The notes under the pieces are model-generated. The model had not been told where the DNA came from. It saw only the letters and a list, made by a program, of their open reading frames with translations, and ran no database searches. Of a stretch of 64,000 nucleotides of DNA, positions 7,762 through 16,752 are shown piece by piece. The DNA is from Flavobacteriaceae bacterium. GTDB lineage: Bacteria; Bacteroidota; Bacteroidia; Flavobacteriales; Flavobacteriaceae. Each line of letters begins with the position of its first letter. Within the stretch, counting starts at the first letter, position 1. Position numbers and translations under genes: made by a program. The DNA is taken from positions 1 to 64,000 of the forward strand of contig JAITMD010000013.1 in assembly GCA_031277535.1 (NCBI GenBank). Direction: 5' to 3'.

Positions 7762-10284
7762 TTAATCATAAGTGATTCCATCTTTTATCCATGAAATATT
7801 ACTTCTGTTTTTGAGAAAAAAATCAAACCAATCAATTACCCGAAGAGTTAAATCTTTTTGTGTTTGTAAAGTGTTCATACTATGGGCTTGATCTTTATAA
7901 AATAAAGCAATATGTGGTACTTTATGTTCTTTTAATGCCATATAAAAGTGTTTGGTGTGTTCCCAATGAACATTGTAATCTTTCATACCTGTCCACGACA
8001 GTAAAGGTGTCTTTATTGTACCAGCATTAGTAATAGGTGAATTTTCTAAAAATTGTTTTTTGTTTTCGGTAAATGAACCTATTATTCTTGATTGCCCATC
8101 CTTTTTGTACCTCCAATAGTTAGGTTTATTAAAGTTATAATTATATGAATAGTAATCCCAAACAAAATCATTAACAGCTGCTCCAGATATAGCTGCTGCA
8201 AATAGATTAGTTTGACTAATGATAAAGTTAGTTTGATAACCACCAAAGGATTGACCTATTAAACCTAATTTCTTTTTATCAATAGTTGATTCTATCTGAG
8301 TAATTTTATCTACTGCTATTTCTACACATTGTAAGGCTGATAATCCAGGACCTATACTTGACCACTGAGTATCTGGCAAGAAAACAAAATAACCTAATTC
8401 ATTCAGTAAAGGAATACTCAATCCCATGTAATTAGTAAAAGTAGGTATATCAAAATAATTTTTTAGGTGATGTTGATTTTCATAGATATGTACAATCATA
8501 GGATATTTTCCTGTTTCTTGATATTGTTTAGGATAAAAGAGAATGCCTTGTAAAGAATGCCCAAAATCATCTTTATATTGGATTATCACTTGTTTTCTCC
8601 AGTTATAATATTGTATAGGTAAATCATTTTTTAGATTAAATTTTCTATGCGGTGTATGAATTTCAATAGAGGTAGGAAAGTTGAAATTTTCTTTTTTATA
8701 AGCAATTATGCTATAATCTTTTGACCAGACAATATCATAAGTTCTATTATTTGCATTGTCTACTATAATTTTAGTATTTGTAGAATTAATTTTATAAAGT
8801 GAGTTTGTAATGCTATTAGAGTCTATTGTTTGCAGCAAAATAGGAGCCTTTGAATATACGTAAGAAGAGGATTGAACAAACTGATTTTTTAGTTCTGTTT
8901 TGTAAGAGTGAATATTTAAGATTTCACATTTTAAAAAAGGATTTGAGAAGTTGGTTAGTCTTTTGAATGTTTTTTGCGCTATATTGATTCTCCATAGGTT
9001 GTTTTGAGCAATTAATAGGCATAGATTAGGATCATCTGTCCAGAAAAGTTTTTCTTGATTTTCTAATTTGTTAAGTAAAAAAGTTTCTTTGTTATCGACT
9101 TGATATATCATCCATTTTCCTTGTTTTTTGAGGGCTATGTTTTGTCCAGTAGCAGAATAAGTGAAATTATGATTGATATCTGTAATAGAATCACCAATTA
9201 GGGTGTCTTTATTGGTACGAGTATCTTTAAGAAAGATATCTACTTTTGGGAAATAGGTTTGGTAGTCTTGGTGTTTTAATACGTCAAGATAAATGATATG
9301 ATTTTGATTGTTTATGGCTATTTCAACTGTTTTCTTTGGAATTGCAAGCGAAGTATTGGTTTGAGTATCTAAATTGTATGTAAATAAATACTTGTCATAT
9401 TTGAAGTTAGGATTATTCCAAGATTTTTTTTCTAATTCTTTATCATTGCCTCTCCATATATCTATATAATCTAATGTATCATGATCTATAAGAGGAATAG
9501 CTGTGCTGTAACTAATAATAATCTGATTGTTCGTTGTAAATTCAAAAGAGGGTTGAATAAGATTCTTTATATGATCAAATGAAGTGATAAAAGAGAGTTT
9601 TTCTTTTTTAATGTCCAACACATAGAGTTTTTTACAGGTAGTATAAAGTAATATATTATCTTGTTGTTTATTCCATACTACTTTATCAATTGAATAATTA
9701 AACTCCTCAAATTTGTGAGATTTTAAGTTTTTTAGATTAGTAATAGATAGTTTGTTTTGCTTATCTACAATAAGTAAATAAGAGTTGTTTGGATTTATAT
9801 AATAGTTTGAGACATAATCAATAATCAACAAGGGATTCCATTTCCCTTGTTGATGTTGATTAATAATTAATGAGTTGGTCTCTTTTTGAAGGTAACCATA
9901 AGCGTATAAATCTATTAGTTTAAAGTAGTTTAATGCATTAAAAGTGATTGTCTGTTCTTTTTTCTCTAAGTTGACAATTTGTATTTGATTGTTCGAATTT
10001 CTCTTTGTTATAAAAGCAAAATCATTTAAAAAATCAATTTCTTTTACATTAGTCAGTACTTTTTTATCTTTTAAGTTAACACTATATAAATAAACTGTAT
10101 CTGCATTTGTTTCATAAAGCTTATTAATAACAATCCATTTCCCATTGTCAGATAGTTTTGAAGGATGAAGTCTATACCAACTTTTTGAAATTTTAATAGA
10201 ATCAGTCTGATTATTGGCTGCTAATGTTTCCCATACCAGTAACAGTAGTAAAAACATAAAGTAATACTTTATTTTAGTATCCAT
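7762..10284 (-). CDS. S9-family prolyl oligopeptidase-like serine peptidase, exported
   Basis: An 840-aa protein with an N-terminal signal-like segment (MFLLLLLVWETLAAN). A long beta-propeller-like region follows, then an alpha/beta hydrolase peptidase domain. The catalytic triad is visible: nucleophile Ser679 in GQSFGGY, Asp769 in GMKDYN and His801 in DQAHSMN. S9 enzymes cleave short peptides, often after Pro or as dipeptidyl peptidases. The gene overlaps the SusD stop region by 11 nt and is last in a SusC-SusD-S9 operon, so it probably degrades or trims peptides handled by that importer. The large propeller normally restricts substrates to small peptides. Confidence 0.9.
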   Translation of the reverse strand: MDTKIKYYFMFLLLLLVWETLAANNQTDSIKISKSWYRLHPSKLSDNGKWIVINKLYETNADTVYLYSVNLKDKKVLTNVKEIDFLNDFAFITKRNSNNQIQIVNLEKKEQTITFNALNYFKLIDLYAYGYLQKETNSLIINQHQQGKWNPLLIIDYVSNYYINPNNSYLLIVDKQNKLSITNLKNLKSHKFEEFNYSIDKVVWNKQQDNILLYTTCKKLYVLDIKKEKLSFITSFDHIKNLIQPSFEFTTNNQIIISYSTAIPLIDHDTLDYIDIWRGNDKELEKKSWNNPNFKYDKYLFTYNLDTQTNTSLAIPKKTVEIAINNQNHIIYLDVLKHQDYQTYFPKVDIFLKDTRTNKDTLIGDSITDINHNFTYSATGQNIALKKQGKWMIYQVDNKETFLLNKLENQEKLFWTDDPNLCLLIAQNNLWRINIAQKTFKRLTNFSNPFLKCEILNIHSYKTELKNQFVQSSSYVYSKAPILLQTIDSNSITNSLYKINSTNTKIIVDNANNRTYDIVWSKDYSIIAYKKENFNFPTSIEIHTPHRKFNLKNDLPIQYYNWRKQVIIQYKDDFGHSLQGILFYPKQYQETGKYPMIVHIYENQHHLKNYFDIPTFTNYMGLSIPLLNELGYFVFLPDTQWSSIGPGLSALQCVEIAVDKITQIESTIDKKKLGLIGQSFGGYQTNFIISQTNLFAAAISGAAVNDFVWDYYSYNYNFNKPNYWRYKKDGQSRIIGSFTENKKQFLENSPITNAGTIKTPLLSWTGMKDYNVHWEHTKHFYMALKEHKVPHIALFYKDQAHSMNTLQTQKDLTLRVIDWFDFFLKNRSNISWIKDGITYD

Positions 10285-11650
10285 GGTTTTGTGGTAAAAG
10301 ATTGGGATTAATTAAAATATCTTTTTCAGGATATGGTAATAGCTCATTTCTTTGTTGCCAATTTGGCTTATGATACGATAAAATAGATAGTCTATTATTT
10401 CTTTTTAGGTCAAAAAAACGGTGTCCTTGCTCAGTGAAGAATTCTTTATGACTCTCTATAAGTAAATAATCAAGAGCTACTTCTTTAGAAATATTGTAAG
10501 GTAGGTCTTGTAATCCTGCTCTTTGTCTAATTTTGTTAATCAACTCAATAGCTGGCGTGATTTTCTCTTGATAAATTAAAGCTTCAGCAAGTAAAAAATA
10601 AACATCTTCTATCCTAAAGACAATAGAGTACTCGTCTGTATTATTTGTTTTGTTTTTATATTTATATGGATGAGCCCATAATACAGTGTCATCTTGTTTG
10701 ATTATTTTAATCCAATTGTCTTTTCGTCTGTCTAATGTTTCAAAAGATTCAACGAATGTTTTGGATAGTATTTGATTATTTGGTGTATTAACAAATATAT
10801 AAGTCGATGCTTCTAAGGTAGCATTGCCTTGAGCATTCCAATGTAATTGCCACAGAGTACTTGACGCATTTTTTTTAAACACTTTATTAATATCCATTTG
10901 CAATTGATAATTTGGATTACTAATAATATTGTTTGCGTAGAATTCAGCTTTGACATAATCCTTTTGTAACAAATAATTTTTAGCAAGTAAAAGCTCTACT
11001 ACTGACTTATTGGGATATATACGCTCATTGTCTCTATAATTGTAATCAAGTAAATCAAAGGCCAATAGTAAATCTTGTTGTACTTGCATTAGAATTTCAA
11101 TAGATTTAGTTTTCTTTAAGGTATTGTTGATTTTGTGATCCGTTGTTGTTGTATAAGGAATATCACCAAATAGTTGTGCTAATACTTGATATTGTAATGC
11201 TCTAAGTACAAATGCTTCACCAAGCAAGTTTCTTTTTTGCTGTTCTGGAATTGTTTTAGAAGAGGTTAAACCTTCAATAAAAGAGTTGATTGCATAGATA
11301 TTACTATAGGTATTTGTCCATATATTATTGATTAGGTTATTGGTAGGTAAAGGATTGTTGTTGTATATATAATAAAAATCATTTGTTGTATTAAATAAAC
11401 TCTCTATTTCATCAGTGTACATCCCCATAAAATATCCCATTCCTGTTGTATTTCCAGATAATACTGATTTATTCCGCATAGTTAGATAAAGACCAGCAAG
11501 TGCAGAATTTGCGGTGTTAATGTCAGTAAATACAATTTCTCTATTGATTTGATTATCTGGTAGATCAATTTCAATTAAACTTTCACAAGATGTTACCAAA
11601 AGGGATAAAATACATGTAAAGCATAGTGTTATTATTGGATTTTTTTTCAT
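10274..11650 (-). CDS. SusD/RagB-like outer-membrane nutrient-binding lipoprotein
   Basis: A 458-aa protein with a lipoprotein signal (LLVTSC, Cys22). A TPR-rich SusD fold is indicated by the N-terminal NSALAGLYLTMRN, RNLLGEAFVLRALQYQVLAQL with FGDIPY, and the C-terminal FTEQGHRFFDLKR signature. SusD proteins are lids over SusC channels and capture the substrate at the cell surface. It lies 10 nt after the SusC gene and overlaps the S9 peptidase gene. The peptidase partner suggests a peptide or protein substrate rather than a glycan; no glycoside hydrolase is present nearby. Confidence 0.92.
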   Translation of the reverse strand: MKKNPIITLCFTCILSLLVTSCESLIEIDLPDNQINREIVFTDINTANSALAGLYLTMRNKSVLSGNTTGMGYFMGMYTDEIESLFNTTNDFYYIYNNNPLPTNNLINNIWTNTYSNIYAINSFIEGLTSSKTIPEQQKRNLLGEAFVLRALQYQVLAQLFGDIPYTTTTDHKINNTLKKTKSIEILMQVQQDLLLAFDLLDYNYRDNERIYPNKSVVELLLAKNYLLQKDYVKAEFYANNIISNPNYQLQMDINKVFKKNASSTLWQLHWNAQGNATLEASTYIFVNTPNNQILSKTFVESFETLDRRKDNWIKIIKQDDTVLWAHPYKYKNKTNNTDEYSIVFRIEDVYFLLAEALIYQEKITPAIELINKIRQRAGLQDLPYNISKEVALDYLLIESHKEFFTEQGHRFFDLKRNNRLSILSYHKPNWQQRNELLPYPEKDILINPNLLPQNHGY

Positions 11651-11660
11651 AATAGTTGAG

Positions 11661-14600
11661 TTATAAAGTTAGTTGAATCCCAAAGGCATAGGTTCTTAAA
11701 GGAGGTAAATACCCCAAGATGTTAAATTCAGGATCTAACCCAAAATAATTGGTAATCGTCCACAGATTTTGACCTTGAAAGTAGATTCTCGCATTTTTAA
11801 TCTTAGTCTTCTTTAAATCAAGGGTGTAAGACAAAGACAAGTTTTTTAAACGGACAAAAGAAGCATCACCAATTGTCTTGTCGCTACTAGAAAAATGATT
11901 AGAAAGAGTATATAAGGTATTGTCATTACCAGTGGTATAATAAGGATAATTAGCAATAGGGGTTTGCGGGGTAAAGTGATTTAACACTTCTACAGGCTGA
12001 TTGGTTAAAGGACCTATTAAACCTATGTTATAATTGTAGTTGTAATTCTGTTGTTTGACAAAGTGAAATAAAAAATCTAAAGTAAAGTTCTTGTAAGAAA
12101 CAGTGTTTTGTAAACCACCATGAAAATCAATATTGATTTCTTTTATAGCTTGTTTATCTTCTAAAGGTGTTAGTTTGCCATCTTGGTTAAAATCTTTGAA
12201 TTGATATAAACCAGTTATAGGATCAATTCCTTCAAATTGGTATAATTTTTTTATACTTGTTGATCGACCAATTATAAAACTATTAGCATAAGAAGAGCCT
12301 TCAAGATTTGGAAAAGAGAGTAATTTATTGTCTAAAAATGAAATATTAAAACTACTTGACCAATTCCAATCTTTCTTTTGAATATTGATTGTCTGAATTG
12401 AAAACTCCCACCCTGTGTTTAATACCTTAGCATCTAAGTTGTCTTGTATATTTGGAAAACCTGTTGTTGAGGCAAGAGGTAACCCTACTAATTGACTTTT
12501 AGAAATATTTCTATACCAATTTATACTTGTATTTATTCTGTGATTTAAAACAGAAAACTCTAATGCAAGGTCTGTTTTGGTTGTTTTTTCCCAGCTAAAA
12601 TCAGGATTGTATAAACGAGAAGGGAGTAAAGATGAAATATCCCCATATCTGCCAGTAGATATGGTATAAGTATCCAAATATTGGTAATCTCCTATATTAT
12701 CATTACCACTTGTTCCATAGCTTGCCCTTATTTTTGCATAACTTAACCAAGGAACTGTATTTAAAAAATCTTCATTTGAAAACACCCAAGCTGCACCTAT
12801 GGCACCAAAATTTCCAAATTTATTATTTGTTCCAAAACGAGAAGAACCATCTCTTCTGGCTGTTACATTTAAGATGTATTTATCCTGATAGATATAGTTA
12901 AATCTTGAAAAAACAGCTACATACTTGTACTGACTATTATTTGCTTGCGTAATATCACGTGTTTTCGCAGCACTGATGTTAGAGAGTAAAGCATCAGTAG
13001 TAAAGTTTGAGGCTGTAATATTTAAGGCATTTTTGTTGCTTTGTTGGTACGTTGAACCTACAAGTATATTAAAACTGTGCTTACTTATTTGTTTCACCCA
13101 ATTTAATTGAGGTTCAATTAAATACGATTCATTATTGTAAATTGCTTTATTGGCAGTTGAGTTTGCACTACTATATCCTAAGTTAGGATTGTACACTGTA
13201 TGAGGAGTTAATTTGTTTTCGTCAAAATTAGAGTTAGTTATTCCTGTATTTAATTTAAAGCTAAGCGATTGAGTTAATAAATAGCTTAGATTTGCATTGA
13301 GTATTAATGCAATGTTTTTAAAGCTATAGGTTTCATACATACTGGCAAGTGGATTCTCAAATGTACCATTCTGCCAATTTAAATTACCATTAGCATCATA
13401 CAAAGCAGGAGCATTTGGAGCAAGGGTTAATGCAGTATTTGTAAGATCCGTAGCAATTAAATTATTGTTTTGAATCGAATAATTTGTAGAACTACTGATT
13501 TGTAATCTCTCATTATTACTTAAATGATTTAAATTGATTAAAACAGAATTTCTTTTATACCCTTTATCTGTGGGAAAGACAGTTGTATCTTCTCCATGAT
13601 TAGCACTAATTAAGAATTGTGTTTGTTTATTTCCTCCAGATATTCCTAATTGAATATTTTTACTTATTGCTGTACCACCGATTAATTCTCTTTGCCAATC
13701 CGTATAACGGTTTCTATCCCAGTTGCCATTTAGATCATGGTAGTAAACTAAATCTTCTGGTGTACCGTCTTTTAAAAATGCCTCATCTCTCATTTCATTA
13801 AATTCAGTGGTGTTAAGTAACCTCATAAAATGAGGAACTTTACTAATTGCTGTTGACGAGGTAATCGAAAAATCTGTAGTTCCTTGTTTTGCCTTTTTAG
13901 TTGTAATTAAGATCACTCCATTGGCTCCTCTTGAGCCGTATATTGCTGTAGCGTCAGCATCCTTTAATATCTCAATACTTGCAATATCATTTGGATTAAT
14001 AGCATTTAACGGGTTAGTATCAGCCATAGGTAGGATGGACACTGAAAAACCACTGTCTGTAGTTTTATCTGATGAAATAGGAACTCCATCAATAATAATT
14101 AAAGGTTTGTTTCCATCTATATTACTATTGGTTGTATTTCTTAAACTATTTCTACCACGTATTTGTATATCAAATCCTCCACCAGGAACTCCTGAGTTTT
14201 GTGTTATACTAACTCCTGCCATTCTTCCTTGAATAGCTTGTAAAGGATTCACCACTGGCTGAAACTCGATGTCTTTAGCAGTTACACGAGCTATACTTCC
14301 TGTACGTTCACGATCCTTTACACTATAATACCCTGTATTAACCACAATTTCATCAAGAGTACTACTATCTTCAGTAAGCGTAATATTAAGAACACTCCCA
14401 CCAGAGTACACCATAGACTGATCTTTATAACCCATCATCGAAAAGGTAATTGTATCACCAGTGGTAATATAGGTGGTATATTTTCCATCTAAATCAGTTG
14501 TAACTACTGTAGTCCCAACTGTTACTATAACACCTCTAAGTGCGCCAAAGGAATCTTTTACCGTTCCCGATAGTTTTATAGTTGGTTTTTGTTTTGTATC

Positions 14601-14738
14601 TTGTAACAATTCAGATACATTAAAAAACAAATGTTTATCATTTGATACGGCATAGATTGGACTGCTAATTAAGCTAACAAAAAAGAGTAGCGGTATAGCC
14701 TTCCTAGAACCAAAAAAGGTTAAAATTTGAGTTTTCAT
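11661..14738 (-). CDS. SusC/RagA-type TonB-dependent outer-membrane transporter
   Basis: The ATG at 14738 gives 1025 aa starting MKTQILTFFGSRK with a signal peptide ending near SSPIYAV; a longer frame from 14774 adds 12 residues that do not look like a signal. A carboxypeptidase-like regulatory domain (KLSGTVKDSFGALRGVIVTV) is followed by a TonB-box/linker region (LDEIVVNTGYYSVKDRERTGSI). The plug domain contains LQGRMAGVS-like and RGRNSL motifs with LKDADATAIYGSRGANGVI. A long barrel ends with an aromatic C-terminus. It forms an operon with SusD and the S9 peptidase. The DRERTGSI subgroup is frequent in clusters with peptidases and redox proteins (recollection). Confidence 0.93.
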   Translation of the reverse strand: MKTQILTFFGSRKAIPLLFFVSLISSPIYAVSNDKHLFFNVSELLQDTKQKPTIKLSGTVKDSFGALRGVIVTVGTTVVTTDLDGKYTTYITTGDTITFSMMGYKDQSMVYSGGSVLNITLTEDSSTLDEIVVNTGYYSVKDRERTGSIARVTAKDIEFQPVVNPLQAIQGRMAGVSITQNSGVPGGGFDIQIRGRNSLRNTTNSNIDGNKPLIIIDGVPISSDKTTDSGFSVSILPMADTNPLNAINPNDIASIEILKDADATAIYGSRGANGVILITTKKAKQGTTDFSITSSTAISKVPHFMRLLNTTEFNEMRDEAFLKDGTPEDLVYYHDLNGNWDRNRYTDWQRELIGGTAISKNIQLGISGGNKQTQFLISANHGEDTTVFPTDKGYKRNSVLINLNHLSNNERLQISSSTNYSIQNNNLIATDLTNTALTLAPNAPALYDANGNLNWQNGTFENPLASMYETYSFKNIALILNANLSYLLTQSLSFKLNTGITNSNFDENKLTPHTVYNPNLGYSSANSTANKAIYNNESYLIEPQLNWVKQISKHSFNILVGSTYQQSNKNALNITASNFTTDALLSNISAAKTRDITQANNSQYKYVAVFSRFNYIYQDKYILNVTARRDGSSRFGTNNKFGNFGAIGAAWVFSNEDFLNTVPWLSYAKIRASYGTSGNDNIGDYQYLDTYTISTGRYGDISSLLPSRLYNPDFSWEKTTKTDLALEFSVLNHRINTSINWYRNISKSQLVGLPLASTTGFPNIQDNLDAKVLNTGWEFSIQTINIQKKDWNWSSSFNISFLDNKLLSFPNLEGSSYANSFIIGRSTSIKKLYQFEGIDPITGLYQFKDFNQDGKLTPLEDKQAIKEINIDFHGGLQNTVSYKNFTLDFLFHFVKQQNYNYNYNIGLIGPLTNQPVEVLNHFTPQTPIANYPYYTTGNDNTLYTLSNHFSSSDKTIGDASFVRLKNLSLSYTLDLKKTKIKNARIYFQGQNLWTITNYFGLDPEFNILGYLPPLRTYAFGIQLTL

Positions 14739-15866
14739 AATGTTATAATTGATTTTGATATAAATGCTTTTCAATCATTAAGATTCTTATTGCCGTAGTA
14801 CTTAAACAAGCCCGATATCAAAAGGTTAGTTAATTGGTAATATTTAATTCATACATAATTTTAAAAAACTATCCCCAAGCTCTAAAGCACGTCTCCCAAA
14901 ATGCAAACTAGAGCAAAGGGATAGTCATGGACTTATAGCACAACTTAAAATCCCTTTAAGCTGTACTGTTTGTTGTTTTGTTTAAAATGCTCACTAAGGA
15001 CTAAGCTTAAATTAACCCAACCCAGGCTAAAGCCCTTTAGTAAGCGGTTTTCTCCATAATTAATAGTGTTACAAGTGATTAATAGATTAATAAATAAAAC
15101 AGTTAGGTAATCGATTCATAGCTTTTTTCCTTACTAACTAATCCATATTGCCTTTTAGTCGAATGGATGAACGAACTATTTTATGTGTGAATTAAAGGCA
15201 ATAGTTATCCTGTACGCATCTAAAAACTGTTTTTAGACCTAGCGCAAAATGTGTTATAACTCTAACTAAATAGGTAATAGGGTAGCCATCTAACATTAAA
15301 GAGTTAATGTCAAATCAATCTACATCGATAAGATTTAGTTAAACTAAAGTTTAATCATAGGCTAAATGTGAGTTTAGTTACTACTTGTTTGTTGTTTAAT
15401 AAAATGTAATAATTGAAAAAATCTCGAATAGAACATTCGATAAGTCCATTAAGGATAGATAAGGTATTGCAAGCATTCATTAATATAACGAACACTAAAC
15501 AAATCCACCTTTGTTTTAAAACCTCTATATACCTAATTGGGAGACGGTATGAATAAGAGGTATGTAGTATGTTTAATATAAAGCGAAATTTAAGTATTTC
15601 AATAAAGTGAGAAGTAAATGACAAACCTATATAAAACAAGTTGGCATGGGTACTCACAATATCCGCATTAGAGGTACTGGCATACCAAACCACAGATAAG
15701 TGAGCCCATGCCTAGGTCATGGGCTAAGATACTTATTTTCTCGTGGTTTTTTTGAAAAGTGCCAGTTTTCTAATGCGAGAAATAAATAAGCTTTAGCTTA
15801 TATTATATATGTCATTAAGACGAATAATTCATAATTGAATTATATCTAATACAAATATAGTAAATA
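14739..15866. other. Gene-free region of ~1.1 kb rich in inverted repeats
   Basis: No convincing gene is present. Several perfect short stems occur: TATTGCCTTT/AAAGGCAATA (15146/15194), TCTAAAAAC-T-GTTTTTAGA (15219-15237), ACATTAA/TTAATGT (15293-15310), TTAAACT/AGTTTAA (around 15339), TCGAAT/ATTCGA (15424-15440). A longer-range 10-bp complement pairs CGTCTCCCAA (14890) with TTGGGAGACG (15537). The right part holds a large hairpin described separately. The region must also contain the promoter for the SusC operon. Structured RNA, recombination remnant or plain AT-rich intergenic DNA are all possible. Confidence 0.5.
15664..15777. repeat. 114-nt imperfect inverted repeat
   Basis: Five blocks pair in order around a 7-nt centre: CGCATTAGA/TCTAATGCG (15664/15769), ACTGGCA/TGCCAGT (15676/15760), AAACCAC/GTGGTTT (15687/15743), ATAAGT/ACTTAT (15696/15731) and AGCCCATG/CATGGGCT (15703/15718). 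That is 37 base pairs with small internal loops. Part of the left arm (GTACTGGCATACCAA) can alternatively pair with TTGGCATGGGTAC just upstream, so the structure could switch. It does not carry the integron attC core sequence. It could be a folded RNA, a recombination site or a transcription-control hairpin. Confidence 0.7.
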
Positions 15867-15900
15867 TTTTCCAACAACACATATATGTGTTGTTGGAAAA
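15867..15900. promoter_or_regulatory. 34-bp perfect palindrome, probable operator of the XRE regulator
   Basis: The left half TTTTCCAACAACACATA is followed immediately by its exact reverse complement. It ends 25 nt before the XRE gene start. A perfect dyad of this size next to a dimeric HTH regulator gene is best explained as an autoregulatory operator. The two 17-bp halves could each host a subunit pair. Confidence 0.75.
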
Positions 15901-15925
15901 GTGACTAAATGCTAATATTTACTTT

Positions 15926-16231
15926 ATGAGTAAAGTAGATTTAAAAGTTTTAAATAAAAACGTCGGAAGAATTATACGTGTTACTAGGCTTCGTAAATGT
16001 GAAACTCAATTAGGGTTAGGTTCTGAGGTTAATTTATCTGGTAATCAAATAGGTAGAATAGAAAGAGGAATTGGAAATCCAACAATTAAAACTCTTTATA
16101 ATATTTGTACTTATCTTTCTATAACTATAGATAAATTGTTTGTAACTCAAACTGAAGAAAAGATAGAAGAATTAGAGGTAGAGATTAAAATGTTGGAAGT
16201 ACTTCTGAAAAAAAAGAATAGAAAAAAATAA
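15926..16231 (+). CDS. XRE-family HTH regulator with C-terminal coiled coil (101 aa)
   Basis: Residues ~10-68 form an XRE/Cro HTH: VGRIIRVTRLRKCETQLGLG, LSGNQIGRIERGIGNPTIKT, then LYNICTYLSITIDKLF. Residues ~75-101 are a charged coiled coil (EEKIEELEVEIKMLEVLLKK), probably for dimerisation. Size and position about 0.6 kb upstream of an Eco57I-like restriction-modification pair suggest a controller-type regulator. The 34-bp palindrome upstream supports autoregulation. The intervening gene is on the opposite strand, so it is not a simple C-R operon. Its stop codon lies within the bidirectional terminator. Confidence 0.8.
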   Translation: MSKVDLKVLNKNVGRIIRVTRLRKCETQLGLGSEVNLSGNQIGRIERGIGNPTIKTLYNICTYLSITIDKLFVTQTEEKIEELEVEIKMLEVLLKKKNRKK

Positions 16232-16273
16232 TTAGAAAAGGACTGTTTTTAAAACAGTCCTTTTCTAATTATT
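16227..16273. terminator. Bidirectional terminator, 23-bp perfect stem
   Basis: A 47-nt near-perfect palindrome with two 23-nt arms and a single central base: AAAAGGACTGTTTT on the left and AAAACAGTCCTTTT on the right, extended by AATAATTAG/CTAATTATT. The stop codons of both flanking convergent genes lie inside the stem. T tracts follow on either strand. Confidence 0.85.
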
Positions 16274-16564
16274 TTTTGTTGTAGATCTATTACTTTTTAT
16301 TTCAGTTTTATGCTCCTGTCTCACTATTCTTTTCTTCTCACTGTTGTATAGTAAAAATAAAAGAACACTAAAAAGGATTAAGGTGTAGGCTAACCATTTG
16401 CCTAAACGTTCTATAAAACGTATAAATACAGAGGCTTCAAAACTTGAAAATCCTTCCAAACCAGCTACATTTCGACGATAGAATTTTCTTCTATTTATCC
16501 AATATATGAGTGCTATTCCTATAAATAGGAAAATAATTGCAATTATTAGTGTAGTTGTAATCAT
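16265..16564 (-). CDS. Small membrane protein of unknown function (99 aa, two spans)
   Basis: A 99-aa protein with two membrane segments (about residues 3-22 and 57-73). A basic loop with NRRKFYRRNVAGLEGFSSFE separates them, and the C-terminal tail is positively charged and Asn/Thr/Lys-rich. Near-identical proteins in Flavobacteriaceae are sometimes labelled a molybdenum ABC transporter permease, but at this length and with no permease motif that name is not supported. It is transcribed towards the XRE gene and shares its terminator. No functional link to the restriction system is evident. Confidence 0.65.
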   Translation of the reverse strand: MITTTLIIAIIFLFIGIALIYWINRRKFYRRNVAGLEGFSSFEASVFIRFIERLGKWLAYTLILFSVLLFLLYNSEKKRIVRQEHKTEIKSNRSTTKNN

Positions 16565-16752
16565 AATATATAAGTATATTTTGTTGTTATTTAATCTTGG
16601 AAAAGATTTATTGAAAATAATGAAAAGATTTGTAATTATATTTTAAGTGTAGTTTAATATTAAGAGAGCTTAGTTTAATTACATCAAACTAACATCCCTT
16701 TTAAGCTCTATTTACATTGAGTATAACTAGTTTTTAGATCGATTATATTAAA

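Noticed and set aside
12710..14655. Several 60-103 codon plus-strand frames opposite the SusC gene
   Set aside because: They lie entirely within the antisense of a well-supported 1025-aa SusC gene and show no family features; shadows of its codon pattern.
15355..15693. 112-codon open frame on the minus strand
   Set aside because: It has no recognisable domain, no ribosome-binding context and irregular composition, and it runs through the left arm of the large inverted repeat; more likely a chance opening in non-coding DNA.
15664..15777. Integron attC site
   Set aside because: Size and shape are similar, but the conserved core GTTRRRY/RYYYAAC is absent and no integron integrase is in the window.
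14739..15866. Group II intron or tmRNA/RNase P RNA as explanation for the structured region
   Set aside because: No domain V-like stem, no 5' GUGYG boundary, no reverse transcriptase, and none of the conserved tmRNA or RNase P sequence blocks.
16265..16564. Molybdenum transporter permease
   Set aside because: The protein has only two spans and no ABC permease motif; the label seems to be a propagated misannotation.
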